A stretch of 64,000 nt of DNA from Neurospora intermedia (lineage: Eukaryota; Ascomycota; Sordariomycetes; Sordariales; Sordariaceae), in NCBI GenBank assembly GCA_037102815.1, contig BTPP01000006.1:1612001-1676000 (forward strand). The letters run 5' to 3'. Made by a program: the position numbers and the translations under genes. This document shows, one piece after another, positions 12,300-25,139 of the stretch. Numbering within the stretch: position 1 is the stretch's first letter; each line of letters begins with the position of its first letter. The notes under the pieces were generated by a model. The model worked only from the letters and a program-made list of their open reading frames with translations, was not told the DNA's origin and did no database searches.

Positions 12300-15200
12300 A
12301 TTATTAATATATTCTTAATTATTAAGCTATATTAGATACCGAGACTATAGAAGAATACTAATATTATAAAGAAAAGTAGTTTAATTTAAGGCTTATTAAA
12401 ATTAATAATTAGAATATTTATAAGTAGTATCGGCGTATTAATACGGACCTTCGGCCGGGCGAGCTTTTTAAATACACCGCGGCTAACAATATAGACTTTG
12501 GTACTTTTAGTCCTAATACCGAGGAATATTAGCTACTACCTCTTAATCCTATAGAAGAAATACTAATTATACGAATCTACGTTTATATTAATAAGTTTTA
12601 ACTTCTATTAACGGTTTTATTAATATACTAACAATCCTACTAAATATTTACACTTTCGGCCGCTAGTAATAAAAGTATAGGGGTTATTATATTAACTTCC
12701 TTTATAATATTTCTCACGTTTACCGTCAATTACCTAAATTACCCGAAGAAGTTAATATCGTTTTACTCCGGCTACAAAATATTCAAAACTACCCTAACCT
12801 CAACCGTATATATAAAGAATTTAAAATCAACCGTTATAAAATTAATATCTAGCTTCGATTTTTGAAAGACTATTATCCTAGGTATTCAAATATTGATATC
12901 GTATAAGAACGGCTTAATACTTTATTAGAAGACGGGGATATTATAGATAATATAGCTAATATCCCGGTAGATGACATTATTATTAAGGATTTTAATATAT
13001 TATAAGAGGATAGATTTAAAGAAATCCTAAGGGAAGTTAATAAAATAGAAGTTAGTATAGCCCCTAATATACTAGGTAGTACTCTTAGGGATATCGATTA
13101 ATTCAGAGTATAATTTTGTAGGGATTAAATATTAGATCCTAACTTTCTACTAATTGAATTTGTAAATATACCGGATAATTAGTAACTACTACCTCTAGGT
13201 TAAATATTACAACCTATAGGGTTTGAAGGATAATTTGTAGGTTAGTAATAAGAATTTGTAGGATAGTAATAAGAACCTTTAGGTCTGGTTCCTCCTCCGC
13301 CTACCGACCTACCTCCGGCTCCTCCTCCGTTTGCCGACCTACCTCCGGCTCTAGCTCCGGTTCCGAAACGTTATTATATCTAATAAGGACCGTTTTATAG
13401 TTAACCTATTAATAAATTCCGGCGTAATTAGGTATTGCTATTTTAGGTATTTCCTAATCTTTACCTACGTAGTCGAATTGAATATTTTAACCCTCGTATA
13501 AGGAAGGTTAATTATAATATATATATCCGCTATATAATACAGTAGTATAATAGTCGATTTATTCGGTACGAGAGATTTCGATATATTATATTTAATTCCT
13601 TAATACGTAGCTAAATATATAGTAAAAGTACTTTCTACGTTCGAAATACTAAATTTAATCCCGAAGCCTTCGTTAATTAATAATAATTCGAAGAATATTT
13701 CGAAGCTTAGTCTAAAGAAGTACAAAGTCTTTTTAATTTAATTATAAGGTTTACTAATACTATTCGAAGTATAAAATCCTACTAGATTTAAAAATCCTAT
13801 AAATTAGTTGCCTATATCAATTTTCTGGGTATACTAACGATATTTCTTATTTTCAGTACTGCCGATTTACATTAGGAAAGTTTAATTAAATATATACCTA
13901 ACTATAAATAATAGCTAGCTTCTAACGATAATAATTATTATTATATATCCAAGACCAATATTCTCAATAACCCTTATATCGCTATATATTATTTTATTCG
14001 TCGTTTTAAACTCTTTAAAGAGTATATATTAATGCCCAAATTTAAATTCGATAATTTCTAGTAGCGGTTGGAGTTCTAAGCTCGAGGTACTAGCTATACT
14101 TATAGAATATATTAGATTAATAATATTAATGCCCCGGATTTGAAAAATCCCGAGATTCGACGAGAGATTGCTAAACTATAGGGTTTATATATTACTGTAT
14201 GGAATCCAATGCTCGAAGGTATTGAGTAGTTAGAAGAAGTACAATTTAGCGATAGTAAAAATCTAGAAGGCTCCCCTCCCGGTGCTGCTAGTTAATATGA
14301 GGCCCAATAGTAGCTAATTCCTATTAGCCGACTTCTAGAATACTATAATGAATGTAGCGATGCTTTAAATAGAAGGATGGATACCGTTAAGCCTACTTTT
14401 AAAGAGTTTACGGCTATAATTAACTATGTGTAAAGATATATTTGTAGTAATGCTTATTATTTCCGAATACGCTGGTAAGTCCGAGCTCTTCCGGGAGACC
14501 GGTAAATCCCGGATTTCGAACTCCCCGTCCCCGAGTAGAAGGTATACCGGTTTTATTTTATAAGGAAGCTTTATAAGTACCTTCTACTTACTATTCGTAT
14601 TAACCTTAGCTTTTAGTTATTCGACGGCCGAAGAAATAATAGTATTCTCAACCAATATAACCCCCTTATTATTCTAGGTTGGATAGTTAATATAAATATT
14701 CAGCTATGTACTAGTATAAATACTGTACTTAATTACGTAGCTAAATATATTTCGAAAGCCGAAAAAAGGATGAAGTCTTACAATAAGATTGCCTCCGAAA
14801 TTATCCTTCAAATTACAGTTAGAAATCTAGTTAAGTAATTTGTAATTAAGTTTATAAATAAGTTTATTATTAAAAGGGATTGGTCTACCTAAGAAGTTTG
14901 CTACTTACTTTTTAACCTTCTTCTTTATGAAAGTAATTGTGTAATAGTTATAGTAAATTACCGCCTTCGAAATAATAGAAGTATTATTATTTATAATCCC
15001 GAGGGAGGAAGAGTAGTAGTAGTTGTAGTTAGTAGTAATAATAATGAGGACGAAGGTAGTATTTATATTAATACTATTAACGAAGTTCGGTAGACCCGGT
15101 TAATTTACTAGAAGTATATGAATTGAGAAGAATATTATACTTAAATATCCTTCTTTAAGTTTATTACTAAGTTCGATTATACTAGTTTACGTCCTAGGCC

Positions 15201-17370
15201 TCTAACGGATTGTGCGAGATAGAGGGTAATTAACTACTTCCCTATTTATAAGTATAAAGATAATTGGCGAAATTTTATTCGCGTTAAACTTATATTGTAT
15301 TACCCTTATCGATATCCGGCCAATATTTATATTATTAATAGTATTTATTATAAGTTATTGGAAGATGTTTATCTGGCTTGTTATAAATAATATATTAACG
15401 AATTGGATTACCCTAATAATTATTATAGTAAGTTCCTTAATATTAAATTAGAAGAAGAGTTTAAGCCGCCTAGTTAAGAAGAAGAGCCTGATAAGCCTGG
15501 TTAGGAAGAAATTGTAAGGTAAGTATTATATTCCTTACCTATTTCTCTAATTCCTACCTCCTTAGAGTAATTAATTTATTTAATTACCTAATTATAGAGA
15601 TAATCCTAATTGTTATATTAATCCTAACGATAACGATTTTAATAATAAAGTTCTTAGCCGCTATAATATTAATTTTGACTATAATTAGTATAATAATTAT
15701 ATTAGGTTCTAGGAATTCCTTCCTTTAATTACAAATTACTGGAAATCTCGTCGCAATACCTTTAACCTTCCTAATTTAGAGCCTATTACTCAACGTACTT
15801 ATAATACTTTTAATACCGAATAACGAATAGTATTTGACTAATTTATTAACTATTATTAAGTAATATTCGACGGCTAGGCTCTAGATTAATTGCTTCTTTA
15901 AATTAATGGCCGTAGTAGTACTAGGAAATTTTATTTTATTCGACTACTATCTTATAAATTTACCGAGATAGTTTTTATATATAGACTTCTAACCCCTATT
16001 GTTCGTACTGCTCCTACTAGTATTATTACTAATAATATCGATAGCTATACCCTTTATTCTCTTTTATAGCTTCCTTTTAGTATTGGAGGCTTAATTAATT
16101 TATAAAGTACTAGTCTTACTAGTATCTAAAATAAATTGCAGCCTTACAAGTATTTTATTATCAATAAAAAGTCTATACTAAGTATAAGAACTATATATTA
16201 TATTAACGCCCGCCTTCGTTAAGCTTTCGTTGAAAATTAAGGGAAATGGTTTGGTAGTGCCAATATCCTTCTTCTTAGTGATTTCTTCTAATTGGCGCCT
16301 ATTAGGCAAAAGGCCTTATTCTACTAGGAACCCTTTAAATTCGCTAACGACCCCAATACTCCTTTTAAAGCGCTTAGGGAAGATAATGATCTAGACCGGC
16401 TTCCTAACGAAACTAAAAAATAAAAGAAGAAGCGCTTAGAGGGTAAGCTAGACTTAGTTCAACGTAGTAATTGAGCTTATTACTTTAATTTCGATTAGAA
16501 TATCGAATTGAAGTAAATTCTCTATTAATAAAGTATTAAATAGGAAAACTTTCGTAAGGCTTTAGAAGGACTACGTAATAATAACCCTACTATTTAAGAT
16601 TGGCGGGTATTAGCCAATTGTATTAAATTTAAATTATTTATACCTAATTAAACTAAGTTCGATAATACTCTATAAATTTACCTAATTAATACTATAATTA
16701 ATAAATATAATTTAAAGTATTTAGAATAGTTTGAAAGCCTAACTTTTATTATTAAAGCTACTAATAAACCCGATAGTACTAAAGATATTAAGTATACCGA
16801 TATTAGTAATTTGTATAGCAAGTTCATTTACGTTAAGGGTAGTAGAGTTATATTTACTAAGAATTTTTAGATTGAAGCCGGCCTTATTAATAGTTCGATT
16901 GGTACGGTTATTAATATTACGTAGGATAGTAATTAAATGTATAATATTTACTCTAAAATTGGCGATTTACCTTTTATTATTATAGTGTATTTCGATTACT
17001 ATTGAGGATTTAATTGCTTCGAGGATTTAGACTACCCTAATATTGAAGATTTAGAGTATATTATTCTAATCTTTCGCTTTACTCGAGAATTTTTGAAAGG
17101 AGCTTATATTTATAGAAGAACTTAGTTCCCTTTAACTATTATATATACTATTATTATATATAAAGCGTAGGGTTAAATATTGGATAAGGTTATTTATAAT
17201 ATTTTAAAAAAGGATTTTACAATTGGGCTATTATATATGGCTATATCCCGTGCCCGTACTATTGAAGGTATTATATTTAACGAGAGCTTCGAGATTAATA
17301 TTTTACGTATAAGAAATACTAAGATTTATATATATAGAACTATAAATATAGCTAGACATATACTTTAATA
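12300..17370 (+). pseudogene. Helitron Rep/helicase (RepHel), about 1,690 codons, broken by RIP
   Basis: Rep nicks and joins DNA and the PIF1-type helicase unwinds it during rolling-circle transposition. In order: a segment of the fungal RepHel N-terminus around 12.4-12.95 kb; the Helitron-like N domain from about 13.39 kb; the HUH motif at 14095-14103, where HxH now reads Tyr-Thr-Tyr in the context EFQARGTSYTYR; the two catalytic-tyrosine region NYVAKYISKAEK at 14731-14766, both Tyr kept; RDWSTQEVCYLL near 14.88 kb; the helicase Walker A at 15908-15928, now GRSSTRK for GxxGTGK; Walker B at 16151-16180, now FIINKKSILS for the family's IIDEKSM; the motif SDFFQLAPIRQKALF at 16276-16320; and helicase motif VI, MAISRARTIEGIIF, near 17240-17280. 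The many stops and the His to Tyr, Gly to Ser/Arg, Asp to Asn and Glu to Lys changes are the classic RIP outcome. Length agrees with fungal RepHel proteins. Confidence 0.88.
17180..17368 (+). pseudogene. Least-damaged fragment of the Helitron helicase C-terminus
   Basis: A 62-codon stretch free of stops at the end of RepHel. It spans helicase motif VI (LYMAISRARTIEGIIF) and the final conserved phenylalanine-containing segment of PIF1-like helicases. It is simply an open piece of the dead gene, starting at a TTG, and is not a gene of its own. Confidence 0.75.
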
Positions 17371-17499
17371 GTTATGTCCCGGTTATTTATTACTATTATA
17401 TTATATTTATAACCTAGGTAGTCCTCTAGCTATAAATTGAAGGTTCCAGCTCCCTCCTAGGCCGGGCGATGTTAGTAACGATAATAATAATAATAATAA

Positions 17500-17770
17500 T
17501 ACTAATAACGGCCGGCCGCTCCGGGGTAAAAGAGTACGCGGTAGACCCTATAGTAGATTTGGATTAAAACTTTGTAGTAGACCGTCCGGTAGTAGAGCTA
17601 AATTAAGAATTAGTTTAAGAGTTAGTAGTATAATTCCTTTTAGTAGAGCTAATTTAAGAGGAAGGCCCTGTAGAAGACTTTGTAAGAGTATTAGTCCGCT
17701 GCGGCTAAGAGGAGGATAGATTAATAAGAGTATAATAATAGATTAGTAAGAGTAGTTGTTATTATAATAA
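17500..17770 (+). other. Acidic coding-like tail after the Helitron helicase
   Basis: The + strand reads as valine- and glutamate-rich protein (for example KEYAVDPIVDLD, QEEGPVEDFVRVLVRCG-like) in a continuing frame. It could be the divergent C-terminal tail of RepHel or a separate small exon. No domain recognised. Confidence 0.3.
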
Positions 17771-17844
17771 ATAGATGTAATAATAAATAAGTCTTTATAG
17801 TTCTTAAACTCCCTTTCTCTCTCTCTGCTATTACTTTTATTAAT

Positions 17845-18149
17845 TATCGATTATATTAGTTATTTTCGAAGACGATAATTTTAAATTCGAATAGCGCTTT
17901 AATAATATATTGAAAGAAGAAAAAGAGTGGTGCAATTTGTTTGCTCTTAAACGCTAACGTACTATTATTAGAGGTTGGGTTAGTACTAAAACGGTATTAC
18001 CAACTAAAGATAAATTTCTTTATAAAACGAAAATTATTACTATTAAGCTTTATTTCCCTATCCGGCTAAAATAGTATGTTATTCTTATTATTAGTTGTAA
18101 TTTAGATTATTCTAATTCGGGGTTTAGGTAGTTGAATCTCACTACCGGC

Positions 18150-18156
<7 letters not shown>
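17845..18156 (+). pseudogene. Short coding relic of unknown family downstream of the Helitron helicase
   Basis: About 100 codons of coding-like sequence, containing FEDDNFKFE, KEEKEWCNLFALKR and GWVSTKTVLPTKDKFLYK. It retains TpG and CpA better than its surroundings. It may be an accessory ORF or a captured fragment in the Helitron, or neighbouring DNA. I do not recognise it. Confidence 0.3.

Positions 18157-18187
<31 letters not shown>
18156..18187 (+). repeat. A(32) homopolymer
   Basis: Thirty-two consecutive A follow CTTATAT and lead into GAAGAAAGGGG. It lies just after the coding relic. A poly(A)-derived tract or simple slippage are both possible. Confidence 0.9.
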
Positions 18188-18189
<2 letters not shown>

Positions 18190-18654
18190 AGAAAGGGGTT
18201 TAGCTTAATTTATTCTACGTACCCTAATCGAATGCCTTATAGTATACTCTTTTTTAGAGTAACTATTAATAGTACTAAGAGATAGTACGTCTTACGGCGG
18301 TTTTATATCTCCTATTCCTTAGAATAGCCCTACGTAGTAATATTAACTATATAGTAATACTAGAAGATTGGAAGATAAGAAGGATTTGAGAAACGTTAGT
18401 AGTATAATAATTGAGTGTTTAAAGAAGAAATAAGATATAAGTAGGGAGTTGAACGCGCGAGCTTTCTAGACTTATATTAGTAGTAATTGCAGGCGTCCCC
18501 TTAATTACTATACTATAGGCGTCCCTATAGTACCCCCGGTAGGGCTAGTGATAGTAAGGTAGTTAGAAGTAGACTATATTATTTAATTAGAGTATTTTAG
18601 AGATTATTTACTAAGTCTAGCCGGGTTTATAGGCAAAATAATAGAAAGATTCGC

Positions 18655-18870
18655 GGAAGGGGTCAAATCTAGTGATGTTTTGGCTGGTGTTGTACCCCTA
18701 AGTACGAATTTCGAGTTGCCAAGAACCTTCCCGTGCTTCTCGTCTTAGCAGTCTTGGCAAATGGATTTAATTGGGTGCATCCCGTTACTTTAAATATTCA
18801 TACCCATAGGCGTTTCTCTGTCTTCCTTGGCTACATTTAGGCTCCGGCCAAGGAAACTGTATTTTATAGG
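18655..18870. other. Island 2 that largely escaped RIP
   Basis: Normal composition with abundant CpA/TpG (for example GATGTTTTGGCTGGTGTTG and GGGTGCATCCCG). It carries CGTCTTAGCAGTCTTGGCA (18741-18759), shared in direct orientation with island 1, and CATAGGCGTTTC (18805-18816), the inverse of a 12-mer in island 1. No gene is recognised. It probably marks host or flanking sequence at the right of the Helitron. Confidence 0.6.
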
Positions 18871-18879
18871 AAATAGCTG

Positions 18880-21800
18880 GATTTTATATTAGACGTTTTT
18901 AATTTCTTATAATTCTATTATATTTTACTAATAAACTACGTCGCTACAAAGGGGAATACCTCCGCGGTTATTCTAACCTAACAATACCGAATTTCCAATT
19001 GGATTATTAAAAGAGATTTCTCGCGATTTATTCCCGTAACAATTCGCTCTACAATTAAAATATAATATACCCTCTCTCTTTAAACCGGCTAATAGTCCGT
19101 ATATTCGGCAAGGTTTAATATTATTACCTATTTACTATTAATAATAAAGTTAAAAGTTAGAATATCCGTTAATTTCAATTAGAAAGTCCGCTAATACTAC
19201 TATAGTCTAATTTATACGTTTAATTTCTAAAGTTTCCCTCCTCGGTTTTAGATTCTAGTAATATAAATTTTTATATTACCTCTACCTTCTAATCCCTCGC
19301 TTTTTTCGTATTAAATTAATTATATATTTACTTTTCTATTATAGAGCTTCGCTACTAGCGGCGGATTATACTACTAAATTAGGTTTAATATACGTATACA
19401 ATACGTTGTAAGGATATTATAATTCTCACTTCCTTTACTTATAATTTTTCCTATCCAACTATTATTATATTTATTATATAACTACTTATTCAAATAATAG
19501 TATTTATACCTACCCTTTTTTATTCGTTATTCTACTCTTCGAAATTGTATTATAATTTATAATACTAACGAACCTCTCCCTTCGATTGAGGGTAGATTAA
19601 TAATACCTATACTTAAAATAAACTAACTATTTAATTATTTACCGGTCGAAGTCCTAACTATACCTTCCGTACTAATTATTATCCCTTTAAAAAGCGAAAC
19701 CCTCCCCCCTCTTAACGCTCCTTAAATTCTTTCCTTTTCCGACCCTATAATCTTTAATAGTATTATTAATATAAATAACTTCTTTTCTAATATATATATA
19801 TAACCGAATAATATATTTATATTAGGCGAATTTATACTTATAGGCGCCCCCTTACCCGTCCTATTATATAGATTCTCCTTTTCCTTTAAAATTATTAAAT
19901 ATAAATAATAGTTAGACCTTAAGCGGGTTTTATACTCAAACTATACAATCGACTACCATTCTACAGGATTATATACTAAAGGTTTAATACTATTATAGAA
20001 AATTAACCCGTATAGTTTTCCTATAATAGTATTCGCTTATATATATAAAGTTAGGACTTTAAAGGCCTACAATTAATACAACCTACTAGCCTAGCTCGAA
20101 GGAATATCTTATTCTTATATCTTATAATAGGACCTGCGTCTTTAGAATAATACTCTACGCCTTTCTAAAATAGATTTAATATATTCGTCCGAATATTCTT
20201 AAATACCGGTTTAAAGAGGATTATTACTTTCTTATAGGGCGTTTTATTAGGCTATATATATACAATTATAATTAGGTTTATCCTATAAATACTCGAACTA
20301 TTTTTAATATTAATTAGATATATATATTAATTTACGTATTAGTTATAGATTTAGAAGGATTAAATCTACTGCTAATTTAATTCTAAAAACGTTATTCCTA
20401 TACTCTTTTCTCTAAGTAATTTCGAAGACTTATATAAGTAAAAAGACCGACCAATTTGGAGGTAAATAATAATCCCTATTAAAAAAATCTTTATTTAAAC
20501 TTATTACTTTATTAAAAATATAAATAATATACCGCTTCTAACTTCTTTTTATAACCGTTTATAGTATAGGTCGTTTTTTATTCTTATATATTAATTATAT
20601 AAAGTAAAATAGTTCGAAGTAGTTATATATCTTTAGCCCTATAGGGTATTATAATTACTAGTATCTATTTATTTAACTGTTTCTTATTTCTAATTCTTAA
20701 TTACCTTTTATAATAAAGTTCGGTATACTAGGTACAATACTATTAATATTTAAATGCTTTTTTCTTTATAATATATTACACTTTATATTAGTATAATTTC
20801 GGATTATACCGGCTTAAGTATTACTAATCGCTAGAATCTCGACTTCTTTAATAACTAATTACTATACAACTCCGCCTATTTTCTTATTAATATAATTAGG
20901 CCTTTTAAATATACTATCAATAATTTTAAAATCTTTTAATCGATATTTCCCGGCGAACTTTCTTAAATAGAACCTATTAATATTTCCTTTCAATCTATAA
21001 TTAACCCCTCTAATTAGCCTCTATTATAGTAGTATTTCTTAGCCGGCGCGTTTAAAAATTTTAATTGAAAGTCCCTCTTATTCAAATTATATTTGGGTTT
21101 CGAATAGTATAAGGAAGAAGCTCTTTAGTATTAGTTTTCTCTAAACGGGTTTCTTCCGTATATTGCTCTTAAAGATAATTAGCCGGCTAATACTATAATT
21201 ATTTTACCGTTTTTCCTTAAGGTAAATACCCCTAATATTATTAATTATTATAAATATAGAGATTATATACCGGTACTAATTTACCGCCGAGGCTAAATAA
21301 TATTTAGTATTAGCTATTATAAAAATTATATACTATTATTATTTAATTCCGGAAGTAATATATTAATTAATTGTAAAGGTCGTAGTACATTTCGCGCTAG
21401 GTCCTAAGCGCTTCCTTAACTTATAAGTAATAGAAGTAATAAATTAATATATTACAATTCGAAAAGTAAATCGGAGATTTTATTATTCTTCTACCTTTAT
21501 TATATTACCTTTTTTTAACCCTTTATTCCTTCAAAGGCTCGTCGTAGTAGGTTAGAATTAAATAATTAATTAATAGGTAATTAATAGGTTAAAATAGATA
21601 TTTAAAATTAATATTATTAAATTAACTTTTAGCTTGAATATTATAACTTATTTCAATATATTAGTCCTAATACTCTTATAACCCTATTTACCCCCTTCGT
21701 ATAGAAGAGTAACTCTATATTATACGTCTTTCCTTCTATTTTTAATAATTTTATATATAATAGGCCTATGTATCCTTTTTCTTCTAAAACTAACGATGTA

Positions 21801-22320
21801 GTACTTAAACGAATTTATTAAATAACGAGGGCCCTAGAATAGTAATAAATGTAAGTAAAAGAAATCCTAGCCTTATATTAAATAATATAGGTATAGGGGG
21901 GTTTACCTTCGCAAATAGCTAGCTATAAAATAGAAATAGAAAATAAGCGAATAATAGCGAGGTTAAATATAATTTAGTATTATAGTTAGAGTAATAGGTT
22001 TATTTAGAATAATATAAGAAAATATTAAGAAAGAGTAAATTGTAAAGTTAATATATCGCTTAATTATAATAATTTAAAGATAAGATATTTAGTAGGAATT
22101 GGGATTAATAGTATTTAATTCCTTAGTAAGTAATTACTAGGTTTGCGTAGTAATTTAGAACTGTATCGTCGAGGGATATCGAAGTCGGCGGTTAGTGAAC
22201 GGTTTAATATAGATAATTATAGTAAATATCGAATATTTCTTTTATAGTTCGCTTTTCTTTCGTAATTCGTTTAACTAATTCTAGTATTATATAATTAAAG
22301 GAAAAGGGGTATTAAATATC
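18880..22320. other. RIP-degraded repeat, family not identified
   Basis: Continuous AT-rich mutated DNA. Both strands of 20.9-21.5 kb give fairly open coding-like stretches, but no motif of a known transposase, reverse transcriptase or integrase could be recognised. Confidence 0.4.
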
Positions 22321-22335
22321 GGGGGGGGGGGGGGG
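22321..22335 (+). repeat. G(15) homopolymer
   Basis: Fifteen consecutive G in an otherwise AT-rich context. Such runs have no CpA and are immune to RIP. They could have grown by slippage. Confidence 0.9.
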
Positions 22336-23308
22336 TTATTATATATTCGGTCGTATATAGTAAGTTCGATTATAGGCGACCGACCCTACCGTTTCTAATT
22401 ATAGCGCCTTTAAACTGCGGTATACTTAGCCCGACTATATTAGTTATATTACTTACCTACCGGGTTAGAATTACTTCCTCGCCCTACCTTTTTATTATTT
22501 AACCTTTCCCTATATTTGTTAGTAGCCTTATTTCTAATTTAAATTAAGTATATTACCAACCTTATATTATAATATTAATTATTCTACTCAAATAGTTTAA
22601 TAAACGGCTTAATTATTGCTTATATATACTACTAACTTTATAACTTTACGCCTTTAATTATATCCGACTAACGGTTAACGTCTTCCCTAATATAATTACC
22701 AATCCTACCTTTACTATTATAATTAATTATACTATTTATAAGTAAAATTACCGATAATACTATTTAAGCCTAGAAATATACTAAAATCGTTAGGACGCCC
22801 GCCCACTTATAATTTACAATACCCGCTAATAAAATACCTATTCAACGATCCAACTAGACGATAGCCTATTAGAGTCTCAATATTCTAACTTCGAAGATAG
22901 ATATTTTTAGAGGCTAGTCGCCTTAAGGGCTACTATTCTAATCTATTAAACCCTAATACGCTTTACTTACTATTATAATCGTTTAATAAACTACTAAAAC
23001 GTTCTATTACGTACGGTTTATAATATTCCTACTAATTAAATAGCTATTTAATATCCTAATTTAATAATAGCCTATTGGAATTTCAATATTCTAACTTTAA
23101 AAATAAATATTTTAATAACCCTTACACCTTTCCAACCTCAAATAAAGACAGTAAATAATATTGTAATAATAATCGACTTTCCTTATTTCCTCAAATCTAG
23201 AGAAAGGCCGCTAAATAGGGCTATTTTCTATAATTATTCGTTTAATCCAATCCCTAATCAATTATAAAATCTATTATAACCGACCGTTATCCTTAGTAAT
23301 TAAAATAC

Positions 23309-23815
23309 CTAATCCCCCAACGGGTCGCTAATAATCTAATCCCGTAACGGGTCGTTGAAAGTCTAATCCTATAATAATTTACCGATAGTCTAATCCCCTA
23401 ATAGGTCGCTAATAGTCTAATCCTCTAATAAATCGCCAATAGTCTAATCCCTTAACGGGTCGCTAATAACCTAATCCTCTAATAGGTTACTAAGAGCCTA
23501 ATCCCTTAATAGATCGCCGATAGTTTAGTCCCCCAACGGATTATTAATAGCCTAGTCCCTTAATAGATTATTAATAGCCTAATCCCCTAATAGGTTACTA
23601 AGAGCCTAATCCCTTAACGGATCGCCGAAAGTCTAATCCCCTAATAGGTTATTAAAAGTCTAATCCTCTAATAAATCGCTAATAGCCTAGTCCCCCAACG
23701 GATTGCCGAAAGCCTAGTCCTGCAATAGTTTGCCGATAGCCTAATCCCTTAATAAATTATTGAAAGCCTAGTCCTACAACGGCTCGCCGAGAGCCTAATC
23801 CCTTAATAAATTGCT
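23309..23815 (+). repeat. 27-bp tandem repeat (minisatellite), about 19 copies
   Basis: The unit CTAATCCCCTAACGGGTCGC plus TAATAGT/C repeats head to tail every 27 bp for 507 bp. Copies vary mostly by C/T and G/A transitions. The period is a multiple of three, which fits an array of nine-residue protein repeats in the ancestral sequence, and it is followed at once by a coding-like stretch. Confidence 0.9.
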
Positions 23816-23819
23816 ATTA

Positions 23820-24620
23820 TCGTCCTTAATAGTAATAATAGTAGGAGTAGCGGAAGAAATCTATTTAATACTATTAATATTAAAGATTAGAATTCTCTAA
23901 TAAAGGGTAAAGCGGCGAAAATATATATTCTTAAGCGCTAATATACCGCCGTTTTTATAGAGAAATATAAAGAGGAAATTCGTAACCAACTTAATCCTAT
24001 TTATAACCTCGAAATATAATATATCTTTACTAAATATAAGGAGGTATATACCCTCTAATAAACGGCTAAACTACGAAAATACGTATTTTCGAATACTAAC
24101 GCCACTACTATTGTATAGCGCTCCGTACTAGCGAATCTATAATAATATATAGGTTAAAGGAATTAATAAAAGAAGAACTAATAAATACTAGAATTAATTA
24201 ATCTAACCTATAAATTAAAATTCATCGGCTTTAACCTATATAATTAGGAGATTACTATTACCTTTTATATCCGCGGCTATTATTTAATAGCGAAAAGATA
24301 AAGATTGTAATTAATATACCCTATATTAAACCTAATTATTCTAAAAGTTAATAATATAAATAATAATCTATTTTAGTCTATTCTCTTTATTAAAACTATT
24401 GCCCTATTCGCTAACCGTTCCAACCTAAAATTTATATATATATAAAGTACCTTAATAAGGAAATAAAAAAGTAGATAGGAAAAAGGAAAGTTATTAATAT
24501 TAATATTAACCCTATTATTCCTAGGGAAGACAATAGGAATAAGAAGGGAGCGGAATAAATTAATATATAAAAGTGGCAGAATAAGTAGGGAGGAATCGAG
24601 GGGGGGTGAAATTAATTAGG
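23820..24620 (+). pseudogene. Anonymous coding relic next to the 27-bp array
   Basis: The + strand gives a protein-like, Lys/Arg-rich and Asn-rich translation (for example KGKAAKIYILKR, EKYKEEIRNQLNPIYNLEI) with fewer interruptions than chance would allow in such AT-rich DNA. It may be the continuation of the protein that carried the nine-residue repeats. No family recognised; it may belong to a transposable element. Confidence 0.35.
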
Positions 24621-24984
24621 AGGATTAAAATAAAGTATAAAACGAAATAATATTTATATTAAGTAAGTAAATATAAATTGCGGTCTATAGCGTTATTTAA
24701 AAAGGAAAGAAGGTTAAATACGTTTATAAAATATTATTTAAAAAAGAGTATAGAGAATTAGTAAAGAAGAGGGAGGGGATAGAAGTAGGGAGGGGAGAGA
24801 AAGGGAAGTAAGGGGGGGAATATAATACTAATTCTATAAATAACTTTGTAATAATTAATATATTATAGGGTATAATTGTATAGAACGTATAATATATAAT
24901 AGAATTCGTTTATTTATATAGGGAAGATATAAGGAAGAAAGGGAATATAGAATCTATATAGTACAGTTCGTCCTATATATTAAT

Positions 24985-25130
24985 TAAGCCCTATCCTTAA
25001 TATACGTAATTAACCCGCTTATAAAGATAGTAAATTATTACTACCGCTTATATAGCTAATTAGGGAGCGTTTATTAACCCGACAATTATAGTTATAATAA
25101 TACTACAATTAAACGGAAGGTATATACTAA
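24985..25130 (+). repeat. Dispersed repeat family 1, copy D
   Basis: Contains GCCCTATCCTTAATATACGT, GCTAATTAGGGAGCGTTTATT and ACAATTATAGTTATAATAAT in the same order as the other copies. Confidence 0.5.
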
Positions 25131-25139
25131 CCCTATAAT

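Larger units (their letters stand above)
10200..18650 (+). mobile_element. Helitron (rolling-circle DNA transposon), RIP-inactivated; outer limits approximate
   Basis: A complete set of Helitron domains lies on the + strand (see the coding relic). Upstream DNA from about 10.2 kb has scattered protein-like stretches, such as a basic region near 10.41-10.54 kb and an acidic stretch near 11.94-12.00 kb, that could be an N-terminal extension or a companion gene. Downstream to about 18.2 kb there is a further short coding relic. Helitrons lack inverted repeats and target duplications, and the expected 5' TC and 3' CTRR ends with a hairpin cannot be told apart from background after RIP, so both limits are estimates bracketed by the islands at 7.9-8.3 and 18.66-18.87 kb. 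Confidence 0.6.

Noticed and set aside
18640-18680. CTAG at 18669-18672 as the Helitron 3' end
   Set aside because: It precedes a T and lies at the island edge, but no hairpin can be seen upstream and CTAG is common in RIP DNA, so it is not called.
23309-23815. CRISPR array
   Set aside because: Units abut without spacers and the window is eukaryotic; it is a simple tandem repeat.
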